Assembly (NCBI GenBank): GCA_947311605.1
Contig: CAMZLC010000030.1
Coordinates: 1 to 5,401, forward strand
Direction of reading: 5' to 3'
DNA length: 5,401 bases
From: an uncultured Sulfurovum sp.
GTDB lineage: Bacteria > Campylobacterota > Campylobacteria > Campylobacterales > Sulfurovaceae
Under the pieces are notes generated by a model. That model saw only the letters and a program-made list of their open reading frames with translations, made no database searches and was not told where the DNA came from. Shown here in pieces: positions 1 through 5,401 of the stretch. Both the position numbers and the translations under genes were made by a program. Within the stretch, counting starts at the first letter, position 1. Each line of letters starts with the position of its first letter.

Positions 1-42
1 CAGTGCTGTCATCAATGGTACCATCCATGTCCAATTTTTCAT
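1..42 (-). CDS. Start of a probable exported protein, truncated by window edge
   Basis: Only 14 codons are inside the window, reading MKNWTWMVPLMTAL in minus-strand order. The lysine followed by a hydrophobic run looks like the beginning of a signal peptide, as in the two genes upstream. The ATG at 42..40 is preceded by AAGGAG at 54..49, six bases before the start, which supports the start choice. That site overlaps the TAA stop (55..53) of the upstream calcium-repeat gene, so the two are probably translationally coupled and in one operon. The function cannot be told from this fragment. Confidence 0.72.
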   Translation of the reverse strand, partial: MKNWTWMVPLMTAL

Positions 43-52
43 CTTTTGCTCC

Positions 53-838
53 TTAGAATTTCAGTGTACCAGAGAGTGGTATCGTGATCTCAGTCTCTGT
101 CGGTGTGACGGTGATCTCTGTGCCTGCCGGCAGGAGATCTGTCGGCGTGTCTGCATCCTCTACAAAGGTCTCTATCTTCCCGTTCGCTTTTAGCTTGAAG
201 TTGATTTTTTTGTGAAAGGGCAGAGAGACCTCCAGCGTGCCATCGAGGTGCAGCATGGCGGTGCTGCCCGGTACCTGTATGCGGATGCTGCTCTTGGATG
301 TGCCGCTGCCGGTATGGCATGCGATGTGCTGGTCTGCTGATCGGGTTGCGTGCATACCGCTTTTGTCGATATGGGACACTTCGTCCCAGCTGCTTGTGCC
401 CCGTTCTTGCCACAGTGTACTGATCTCTATAGTGCCCAGTGGGTTGGTACCGGCATTGATCTCTGCTAGGTTGCTGATGCCATCCCCATCGGCATCCCCT
501 GCTGCATCCGAGGGATCCAGCAGGTCAAAGCCATAGTGTATCTCGTTTTTGTCGTCGATGCCATCACCGTCATCATCTGTATCGGCGTTGTTGCCTATGC
601 CGTCTCCATCGCTGTCGAGCCACTCGTCAGGATCGACGGGGAAGGCATCGCTGCTGTTTGCCACACCATCCCCGTCCAGATCGCCATCGACTGGATAGAC
701 CATCACATCCATAGCTGCTACGGTGACATTGAGCTCTCTCTTGGTCACATCCAGCGGCTGCAGGATAGGCACAGCCAGGAGATAGGTGCTGAGCAGGGTA
801 CCGATGAGCAGGGTGCTACTGTATTTTCCCGCATTCAT
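53..838 (-). CDS. Exported protein with thrombospondin type 3-like calcium-binding repeats
   Basis: This 261-residue protein begins with a hydrophobic segment (about residues 9-27) that looks like a signal peptide or N-terminal anchor. Residues 51-134 are a run of aspartate-rich repeats, with elements such as DGDLDGDGVANSSDAFP, DSDGDGIGNNADTDDDGDG and DADGDGISNLAE. This is the pattern of bacterial thrombospondin type 3 repeats, which bind calcium and stiffen extracellular proteins. The remainder (about 135-261) is Thr/Ile/Lys-rich with alternating hydrophobic residues, suggesting a beta-sandwich, but I recognise no family there. There is one cysteine (C174). The ATG at 838..836 follows AGGAGG at 848..843; that site overlaps the TAG stop of the upstream gene, so coupling is likely. 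A cell-surface or periplasmic structural or adhesive role is inference; no catalytic motif is visible. Confidence 0.88.
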   Translation of the reverse strand: MNAGKYSSTLLIGTLLSTYLLAVPILQPLDVTKRELNVTVAAMDVMVYPVDGDLDGDGVANSSDAFPVDPDEWLDSDGDGIGNNADTDDDGDGIDDKNEIHYGFDLLDPSDAAGDADGDGISNLAEINAGTNPLGTIEISTLWQERGTSSWDEVSHIDKSGMHATRSADQHIACHTGSGTSKSSIRIQVPGSTAMLHLDGTLEVSLPFHKKINFKLKANGKIETFVEDADTPTDLLPAGTEITVTPTETEITIPLSGTLKF

Positions 839-846
839 GTCGCCTC

Positions 847-1503
847 CTAGTCACTGGTGCTTATAGAGAGTGCATTTAGCTTGTCGGTATAATCTATGTA
901 AGTACTACCTTCTGTGTACAAGGAAAAGTTGACCTTTTTGAGCTCAAATCCTGTCTTTGGCACATCGAAGGCAAAAGTTCCGCCATTGATCGAGATATGG
1001 ATATTGGTAGGGTCTATCTCTATGGTTCCGTTGATCGAAGTATCGTTGTTGCCGATACCGTAGGCGAACTGTCCTGCTGTGCTTATCTTGCCATAGAGAT
1101 TATTGGAGTAATCAGAATAATAATGAAAGCTGATATTGACCGCTTGTGCGTTTTTGTCAAGCAGCTCGATGCTGCAGCCATCATCATTCAGATAGCAGTA
1201 CATACTGAAGCTGATGGCTGTATTGGCCTTGGGCTCCTTGATGCTGACGCCAAAATATCCGCTTCTGTTTTTCATAGGTCTATAATAGCCATTGACCGAG
1301 GTGAGACCGGTAGAGACGATGGCAGCTCCGGTGTCGTAGGTCGCCTCCTGATACTGGTCTATGGTGTCGTAGCCGTTGCTGTCTGTGAGCTTGGTCGCGG
1401 GGTAGTAGAGCTGCTGTGCTCCCAGATCAAATACCACATCCGCCATCGCCACGCTGCTACCCAGTAGCGCTCCCAACACAAAAGTCCTTGTCCATCTTTT
1501 CAT
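847..1503 (-). CDS. Secreted protein of unknown family
   Basis: I do not recognise this 218-residue protein. It has a clear signal peptide, starting MKRWTRTFVLGALLGSSVAMA with likely cleavage after AMA (residue 21). The mature part is rich in Tyr, Ser, Asn, Ile and Thr and should be mostly beta-strand. Two cysteines lie near each other, in MYCYLNDDGCSIELLDKN, and could form a disulfide on export. An in-frame ATG four codons further upstream (1515..1513) is a worse start: it is embedded in the ribosome binding site GGAGG (1513..1509), which sits five bases before the chosen ATG, and it has no binding site of its own. It is the first gene of the minus-strand operon seen here and ends eight bases before the calcium-repeat protein, so the two products may be made together. 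A glycan-binding or surface role would be a guess. Confidence 0.85.
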   Translation of the reverse strand: MKRWTRTFVLGALLGSSVAMADVVFDLGAQQLYYPATKLTDSNGYDTIDQYQEATYDTGAAIVSTGLTSVNGYYRPMKNRSGYFGVSIKEPKANTAISFSMYCYLNDDGCSIELLDKNAQAVNISFHYYSDYSNNLYGKISTAGQFAYGIGNNDTSINGTIEIDPTNIHISINGGTFAFDVPKTGFELKKVNFSLYTEGSTYIDYTDKLNALSISTSD

Positions 1504-1508
1504 TTTTT

Positions 1509-1513
1509 CCTCC
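1509..1513 (-). promoter_or_regulatory. Ribosome binding site deciding the start of the secreted protein gene
   Basis: On the minus strand this reads GGAGG followed by AAAAA and ATG. It overlaps the alternative upstream ATG (ATGGAGG), so initiation at 1503 rather than 1515 is favoured. Confidence 0.8.
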
Positions 1514-1535
1514 ATTTTGGTAAGTGTACCTCATC

Positions 1536-1549
1536 ATTTTACCCCCCCC
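1536..1549 (-). promoter_or_regulatory. Possible promoter -10 with adjoining G8 tract for the minus-strand operon
   Basis: On the minus strand eight G residues (1549..1542) run directly into TAAAAT (1541..1536), a five-of-six match to the sigma-70 -10 consensus. It lies about 32 bases upstream of the ATG at 1503, giving a short leader that includes the GGAGG site. No good -35 is seen 16-18 bases upstream, so the promoter call is tentative. The G8 tract would lie in the spacer, where a change in its length would alter promoter geometry. Confidence 0.4.
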
Positions 1550-1560
1550 GATATTTGGCG

Positions 1561-1578
1561 TGGCTTAAAAATGGCTTA
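1561..1578. repeat. Direct repeat TGGCTTA, 11-base period
   Basis: TGGCTTA occurs at 1561-1567 and again at 1572-1578, one helical turn apart, and a related TGGCG precedes at 1556-1560. The repeats sit just upstream of the -10 of the plus-strand operon, where an activator or repressor could bind. They may equally be chance in a T-rich promoter. Confidence 0.4.
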
Positions 1579-1583
1579 TTTTT

Positions 1584-1592
1584 TGCTATAAT
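1584..1592 (+). promoter_or_regulatory. Extended -10 promoter for the plus-strand operon
   Basis: TGCTATAAT is a perfect TATAAT with the TGn extension, preceded by a T-rich run (1579-1584). This is the usual form of housekeeping promoters in Campylobacterota, which often lack a recognisable -35; here the -35 position reads about CTTAAA, a poor match. Transcription would start near 1599, giving a leader of about 17 bases with the ribosome binding site AAGGAGG at 1605-1611. Confidence 0.78.
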
Positions 1593-1615
1593 ATGGCAGA
1601 CACGAAGGAGGAGAA

Positions 1616-2677
1616 GTGGAAAAACTGTTTTTGATGATTACGAGATGGTTGATGATTGCGGGTGCGGCGGTTTCGTTTGTCGTACTGATAGGCGGTGTGG
1701 TGTATGAACTTGCCTTGTATCAGAAATCACTAGACAAGTCAGTGGGGGCTACATCTGTTTATCACGAAAAAGACCCTGTTGTTTCTCTGGATGACTACAA
1801 ATATATCCAGAACAGTAAGATAGAAAAAATAAAACAAGCAATAGCACAAGAAGAGAAAGAAAGAAAGGCCTTAAAAGAGTATATACTCAGCACGATCACT
1901 AATGGCTCTCAAGGTCATGGCTTTGCTGGTGTGATGCCCGCTGGACTGCTCAAAGGAAAACAGGCAGAGCGGGTGGCGGAATATATTGTAGACAAATTTA
2001 AAAGCGATAGACCCAAATCCTTTGCAGCGTGTGCGGCTTGTCATAGCGATGATGGCAATGGTACCAAGGGAGAGTATCCCAGCCTGAGAAAACTACCGAT
2101 CTACCATGGACAAGCTTCATTGGTCGGAGGATCATCCAAATATGCACCCTCTGACTCACAAAGCGAATATGAAAAAAACCTAACAGGACTGAAATTATAC
2201 AGTGCACAACTGGCGGGTTCTATCAATAAATATTCACTGCTTGTGGATCAAAATGGCACAAACAGTGATGAGATATACAACTATATGCATGGCATCGAAA
2301 ATAGGCTTGACTATAGATATTTTGAAGCGTATAAAAAGCAACTCAAGTCAGCCTTGGATGAGATGATGCACTATGCCAATACGCTGATTGTCAATAAAGA
2401 GGATATCAGATATGCGATAGACTGGAGGGAGTATCTATCATGGAGTCTGAAAGATTTTAAAAGCCAAATATCCATCGAACGGGTTAAATATCAAAACTCA
2501 GTAGACACCATTGAGAGAAAGAAAGCAGCTAAAGAGCGCAGGGCAGACGAGGCAAGAGCCAAATTCTATGCAACTGCCACTATTTTGGGGATTACACTGA
2601 TTGTATTTATTTTATTTACAATTATTTTGGTTTTGTTCAAGATAGAAGCAAATACACGACAGGACAAGGAGGCGTAA
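1616..2677 (+). CDS. Two-TM membrane protein with periplasmic cytochrome c-type haem motif
   Basis: This 353-residue protein has an N-terminal TM helix (about 11-34), a large middle domain and a C-terminal TM helix (about 318-341) followed by a short charged tail. Basic residues before the first helix suggest both ends are cytoplasmic and the middle is periplasmic. Residues 139-143 are CAACH, the covalent haem c site, in the context SFAACAACHSDDGNGTKGEYPSL, typical of class I cytochromes c. Unusually, the sequence before it (GVMPAGLLKGKQAERVAEYI, 105-124) looks like the C-terminal part of such a domain, including a Met-Pro that could be the distal ligand; no first CXXCH precedes it. Lys/Glu-rich helical stretches at 65-90 and 290-316 may be coiled coils. 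The start is GTG, chosen because AAGGAGG (1605-1611) lies four bases upstream; the ATG at 1634 has no such site. It is first in a three-gene operon. Electron transfer or haem-based sensing are both possible; I do not recognise the whole family. Confidence 0.85.
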   Translation: MEKLFLMITRWLMIAGAAVSFVVLIGGVVYELALYQKSLDKSVGATSVYHEKDPVVSLDDYKYIQNSKIEKIKQAIAQEEKERKALKEYILSTITNGSQGHGFAGVMPAGLLKGKQAERVAEYIVDKFKSDRPKSFAACAACHSDDGNGTKGEYPSLRKLPIYHGQASLVGGSSKYAPSDSQSEYEKNLTGLKLYSAQLAGSINKYSLLVDQNGTNSDEIYNYMHGIENRLDYRYFEAYKKQLKSALDEMMHYANTLIVNKEDIRYAIDWREYLSWSLKDFKSQISIERVKYQNSVDTIERKKAAKERRADEARAKFYATATILGITLIVFILFTIILVLFKIEANTRQDKEA

Positions 2678-2680
2678 ACT

Positions 2681-4456
2681 ATGAGAATAGTATCTTTGAT
2701 CGTTTTGACAGTGGTGATGGCCTTTGGGCAGAAGCCGACCATCAAAATAGAAGGAGAGGATCTGCTCAAGGCATTGGCATACTCTGAGAGCCGTATCTAT
2801 ACAAAATTGTATGACTGGAAAGTAGGCAGTGCAGGAATGTCGCCTGTCCTTTGGGACGAGGATGGCAATAGCTGGTCAGAAAAAGGTTTCGAGAGGAGAG
2901 GGAAGGTCTATATTGCCAATCATGGCAAGATCTCTCATACGCTTGTGGGCGCAGTTGCTAAGCCAGGATATTGGAAGCTCTGGATGCTCGGTACCAAAGA
3001 CAAAATTATCAAGGCAACCCTCGTACCAAACAGAGCCACCATGGAAAAACCCAGCATCATTATAGATAAAGCCTTCATTAAGGAGGAGATAGTCTGCGAA
3101 GAAAATAGCACCAATAGGGAAACAGTGTATCGGATCAAGTTTCCAAGCAAGGTTTCATTTTGGATGGAGGAGAAAAGAGTCGTATCTACCAAGGGAGGCA
3201 TGAGTAGCTATACCATCACTTATGCTGAAAAACCGCTTTGTGTAAAACAAAACAATACTGCTGGCAATGGGCATGCTAAGGTAAAGCTTTCGGATGAAGA
3301 CAAACAGATGATAAGGCTCTATCTTGAGGGGTATTATCGGGCTGAAGAAAATGAATTTCCCGGGAAAGTTGTCAATTTCTTCGAAGGAAATATCAAGCGA
3401 TACCATGATCTGGAAAATGTTACAAAAGAGGATGTTTTGCGAGAACAGATCAAGCTAAGACGCACCTGGTCACACAGGAGATTTGCTTTGAAAGATATGG
3501 AAATTATGGATTATAGGGTGAGTAAAACCATCGGTATCTACAAGATCAATACTGTAGTGGATGTAAACTTGACTTCAGAAAATAATGGTAGGCAAGGTCT
3601 CTCCTATCAGATAATCACCCTGACAGAGAGTGCCGGCACATTGAAGATCAAAGCCATCAAGGTGATCAGTTTTTTAAATACAGATAAGAATAATAGTGAG
3701 ATTGCTCATGTTAAATCAAGTAATCCAATCAGTAAGCAAAAGCATGAGAGTAATCAATATAGCACCATGGGGGTAACATCCGGTAAATCTCAGGAGAACC
3801 TGAAGCCATATGTAGATACCAAAAATGCAGATATTGGTAACAGCTATGCAAGGAAAATATTTAGTGAGTGGAATAGTGCAAACAATAGTCATAGTACCTA
3901 CAAATTAGGAGAACTTTATGACAACTATTTTGTCTATTACGGTAAAACAAAATCCAAAGAGTACGCTATCAAAGATAAGAGAAGAGCGTTTAGGAAATAC
4001 CCTGAATTTCATCAAGATATAAAGCGTATCAATATTTCCAAAGAGGGCTACGAACAGTACCGAATCACTTTTGACAAATATGTCAAGGCAAGGTATACAA
4101 GTGCTACTAAAATATATCCCTCCTATTTGGTCGTAAAAAAATCAGGAGAGAGATGGAGCATCATAGAGGAGGGCGACAAGGTAACGGATGCCAATTTGGA
4201 GCGGGGAAGCAGGTCAATGGATAGCCTCCAGAGTAGATCATTGGGTCTGACTCCCAGTTATCAAAATATGGGCTGTGGAGAGTTGTGGTATGCAAGAAAC
4301 AAAATTTTTGCAGATAGTGGATATTGTTTCAAGGGACAGAAAGCCATTTCCGTGTTTGGAAGAAGGTGTTATTCTCCCTACGGAAGGCTGAGTAATGGAA
4401 GTAAGGCAGAAGTGGATACAATAAAGTATTGGGAAAGAAGAAGAGGGTGCAGGTAA
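2681..4456 (+). CDS. Exported multidomain protein with two NTF2-like domains and C-terminal YARHG domain
   Basis: The 591-residue product starts with a short signal peptide (1 to about 16, MRIVSLIVLTVVMAFG). Residues 17-190 form a domain I do not recognise, containing C139 and C187, a possible disulfide. Residues about 205-330 and 386-506 look like two copies of an NTF2-like fold: each has a helix, then a RYHDLENVTKED or VYYGKTKSKEYA segment, an Arg-rich helix, and paired strands. The second copy is the clearer match to the domain often found with YARHG proteins. A polar linker (about 333-385) separates them. Residues 526-590 are a YARHG domain (LWYARNKIFADSGYCF, then FGRRCYSPYGRL and IKYWERRRGC) with cysteines 532, 549, 563 and 590, presumably disulfide-bonded in the periplasm. 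The gene starts three bases after the cytochrome-like gene, with AAGGAGG at 2666-2672 inside that gene's end, so coupling is likely. No catalytic site is visible; binding or scaffolding is inferred. Confidence 0.87.
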   Translation: MRIVSLIVLTVVMAFGQKPTIKIEGEDLLKALAYSESRIYTKLYDWKVGSAGMSPVLWDEDGNSWSEKGFERRGKVYIANHGKISHTLVGAVAKPGYWKLWMLGTKDKIIKATLVPNRATMEKPSIIIDKAFIKEEIVCEENSTNRETVYRIKFPSKVSFWMEEKRVVSTKGGMSSYTITYAEKPLCVKQNNTAGNGHAKVKLSDEDKQMIRLYLEGYYRAEENEFPGKVVNFFEGNIKRYHDLENVTKEDVLREQIKLRRTWSHRRFALKDMEIMDYRVSKTIGIYKINTVVDVNLTSENNGRQGLSYQIITLTESAGTLKIKAIKVISFLNTDKNNSEIAHVKSSNPISKQKHESNQYSTMGVTSGKSQENLKPYVDTKNADIGNSYARKIFSEWNSANNSHSTYKLGELYDNYFVYYGKTKSKEYAIKDKRRAFRKYPEFHQDIKRINISKEGYEQYRITFDKYVKARYTSATKIYPSYLVVKKSGERWSIIEEGDKVTDANLERGSRSMDSLQSRSLGLTPSYQNMGCGELWYARNKIFADSGYCFKGQKAISVFGRRCYSPYGRLSNGSKAEVDTIKYWERRRGCR

Positions 4457-4755
4457 GTTATCTGCTAAAATTCTAGGAGGAAAATATGAAAAAAAGTTTT
4501 TTAGGCATTTTGGTATCTGGGTTGTTGTTTTTGGTCATGCCCTCTGCGGTACAGGCGGGTAATTATGCAAGCATGGGCTGCTATGATCTGTGGTATGCGA
4601 GGAATGCCTTTTTTGCAAACAAGGGACAGTGTTTTGAGGGTGCAAGGGCTATTCGTACTTTTGGGAGGCGCTGTTATTCTCCTTACGGCAGGCTTAATGG
4701 ATGGGAGAAGAGTCAGGTAAGTGATATCAAATATTGGGAGAGACAAAAGGGCTGC
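4256..4755 (+). repeat. Diverged tandem duplication of a YARHG-domain coding segment
   Basis: Codons 526-590 of the large gene (4256-4450) and codons 26-90 of the small gene (4561-4755) encode the same domain, about 40 identical residues of 66 by eye, ungapped and with all four cysteines conserved. Both contain the run RRCYSPYGRL. The small gene appears to carry a duplicate of the domain of its neighbour, or the reverse. Confidence 0.8.
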
Positions 4756-4995
4756 AATGGAGGTTACACTTCCAGACCTACCTATGGCGGAGGAAGGTAT
4801 GCCAGGGTATCGGGTATTCGATGGAATGATACTTTGGCAGTCAGGAGCGGCCCTTCTACACGCTATAGACGCATCGGAGACCTGCCTCCTGATGCAACGG
4901 GTGTAGAGATCTTGGAGTGCAGCAGAAGATGGTGCAGGATTAGATACGGGAATCTAGTGGGATGGTCCTATAACAAATACCTAAGATCCTATTAG
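4486..4995 (+). CDS. Exported YARHG and bacterial SH3 domain protein
   Basis: This 169-residue protein has a clear signal peptide (1-24, cleavage after AVQA). Residues 27-90 are a YARHG domain (LWYARNAFFANKGQCF, FGRRCYSPYGRL, IKYWERQKGC) with cysteines 32, 49, 63 and 90, closely matching the C-terminus of the preceding gene product. After a Gly/Tyr-rich linker (91-104), residues 105-169 are a bacterial SH3 (SH3b, SH3_3-type) domain, recognisable from LAVRSGPSTRYRRIGDLP and the ending WCRIRYGNLVGWSYNKYL, with C145 and C150 likely paired. SH3b domains commonly bind peptidoglycan or target proteins to the cell wall; YARHG is a presumed extracytoplasmic domain of unknown function. AGGAGG at 4475-4480 is five bases before the ATG, and the gap to the preceding gene is 29 bases with no promoter evident, so it is the third gene of the operon. 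A cell-wall-tethered partner of the large protein is a reasonable inference. Confidence 0.92.
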   Translation: MKKSFLGILVSGLLFLVMPSAVQAGNYASMGCYDLWYARNAFFANKGQCFEGARAIRTFGRRCYSPYGRLNGWEKSQVSDIKYWERQKGCNGGYTSRPTYGGGRYARVSGIRWNDTLAVRSGPSTRYRRIGDLPPDATGVEILECSRRWCRIRYGNLVGWSYNKYLRSY

Positions 4996-5020
4996 GGAAA
5001 TGCCCCCCTTGCATCATGCA

Positions 5021-5401
5021 TCAAAAGAGCTGCCTAAATAGTTCTTTTGGTTTATGTTGTCTCTTTTGCTCTCTTTTTGATTTCGCCTGCCGTCTGTTTG
5101 TGACCGGCTTGTCGAAATGCTGATAGTCTTTGATGCTATGCCAATCTCCGCCCCATCGCCATCCTCTGGATTTGAAAAGGCGGATGATCTTGTCTCCTTT
5201 GGCGATGACAGCTTTATCGCCTGGAGAGCTGCTTTTGTGCTTGCGTATACGGTACTGGAGTGATCTTTTGTGTGAGATTTTGCCGCTTCGGGAGATGTAG
5301 GGGTTTTCCAGAGGATTGATATCGATCGCTTTGCCGTAGCTGTGGTTGGACCATTTGGTGCCGCCTGTGACGGCACGGCAGTTAAACGCCGAGGTGTTGT
5401 C
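5021..5401 (-). CDS. M15-family peptidoglycan peptidase (VanY/endolysin-like), C-terminal part
   Basis: The open frame runs from the right edge to a TGA at 5023..5021, giving the last 126 residues of a protein whose start lies outside. It matches zinc peptidases of the M15C / Peptidase_M15_4 type, which cut L-Ala-D-Glu or D-Ala bonds in peptidoglycan stem peptides. Seen directly are NTSAFNCRAVTGGTKWSNHS, then SYGKAIDINPLENPYI (zinc ligands H20 and D27 of the fragment, in the SxHxxGxAxD arrangement), and GWRWGGDWHSIKDYQHFD, where D92 and H95 form the DxxH pair supplying the catalytic acid and third zinc ligand. All key residues are present, so it looks active. The last 30 residues form a very basic tail, possibly binding the polyanionic wall. 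The gene is convergent with the YARHG/SH3 gene, 25 bases between stops. Whether it is a housekeeping carboxypeptidase or a phage-derived endolysin cannot be decided without the N-terminus. Confidence 0.9.
   Translation of the reverse strand, partial: DNTSAFNCRAVTGGTKWSNHSYGKAIDINPLENPYISRSGKISHKRSLQYRIRKHKSSSPGDKAVIAKGDKIIRLFKSRGWRWGGDWHSIKDYQHFDKPVTNRRQAKSKREQKRQHKPKELFRQLF
5022..5049. terminator. Hairpin likely terminating the plus-strand operon
   Basis: CAAAAGAGCT (5022-5031) pairs with AGTTCTTTTG (5040-5049) across an eight-base loop, ten pairs including one G-U. The A-run on the 5' arm and T-run on the 3' arm give the shape of a bidirectional Rho-independent terminator 27 bases past the stop of the YARHG/SH3 gene. 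The stem is AT-rich and moderately stable, and it overlaps the last codons and stop of the convergent peptidase gene. Confidence 0.55.

Noticed and set aside
303..331. Possible haem motif near IACHTG in the calcium-repeat protein
   Set aside because: Only one cysteine is present (C174), so there is no CXXCH and no covalent haem site.
18..803. Four GGTACC sites within the first 800 bases
   Set aside because: They fall inside coding sequence with irregular spacing and no shared flanking sequence; chance is sufficient.
237..850. Two plus-strand reading frames opposite the calcium-repeat gene
   Set aside because: The Asp/Gly-repeat codons (GAT, GGC) keep the other strand free of stops. The minus-strand product has the signal peptide, TSP3 repeats and ribosome binding site.
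997..1467. 156-residue plus-strand reading frame
   Set aside because: Lies wholly opposite the secreted protein gene, which has a clean signal peptide and binding site; no ribosome binding site or domain supports the plus strand.
1504..1615. Search for a small RNA, tRNA or riboswitch between the divergent operons
   Set aside because: Only 112 bases, occupied by promoter elements and ribosome binding sites; no conserved RNA fold was recognised here, and no tRNA, CRISPR array or insertion sequence ends were seen anywhere in the window.
5010..5020. Short palindrome TGCATCATGCA between the convergent genes
   Set aside because: The arms are five bases with a single central base, too tight for a hairpin and too short to claim as an operator.
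5014..5376. 120-residue minus-strand reading frame
   Set aside because: Low-complexity Ser/Thr/Lys/Pro composition with no fold signature; it overlaps in another frame the M15 peptidase, whose motifs are unmistakable.

Overview
The window reads as chromosomal DNA of a Gram-negative bacterium, most likely a Campylobacterota member of the Sulfurovum/Sulfurimonas kind. The reasons are the extended -10 element TGCTATAAT behind a T-rich stretch with no good -35, frequent AGA/AGG and ATA codons, strong AGGAGG ribosome binding sites, moderate to low GC, and a periplasmic-type cytochrome c motif. This is an inference from style, not from a marker gene.

Layout. (1) Positions 1-1503, minus strand: a tightly packed operon of at least three genes for exported proteins. 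They are a 218-residue secreted protein of unknown family, a 261-residue protein with thrombospondin type 3-like calcium-binding repeats, and the first 14 codons of another probable exported protein. Each stop codon touches or overlaps the next ribosome binding site. (2) Positions 1504-1615: a divergent promoter region with an 8-base C/G homopolymer, an 11-base-spaced direct repeat TGGCTTA, and a convincing plus-strand -10. (3) Positions 1616-4995, plus strand: a three-gene operon. The first gene encodes a two-TM protein with a periplasmic CAACH haem motif in an unusual domain order. The second encodes a large exported protein with two NTF2-like domains and a C-terminal YARHG domain. The third encodes a small exported protein with a closely related YARHG domain fused to a bacterial SH3 domain. 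(4) Positions 5021-5401, minus strand: the C-terminal 126 residues of an M15-family (VanY/endolysin-like) peptidoglycan peptidase, convergent with the operon. A hairpin that could serve as terminator lies inside its last codons.

How the genes may work together. Every complete protein here, and the one started at the left edge, has an export signal or membrane anchor, so the window is an envelope locus. The plus-strand operon joins a putative haem-binding membrane protein to two periplasmic proteins sharing a four-cysteine YARHG domain, one with a cell-wall-type SH3 domain. A redox- or envelope-sensing module is a reasonable but unproven idea. The link to the convergent peptidase is only proximity and a shared cell-wall theme.
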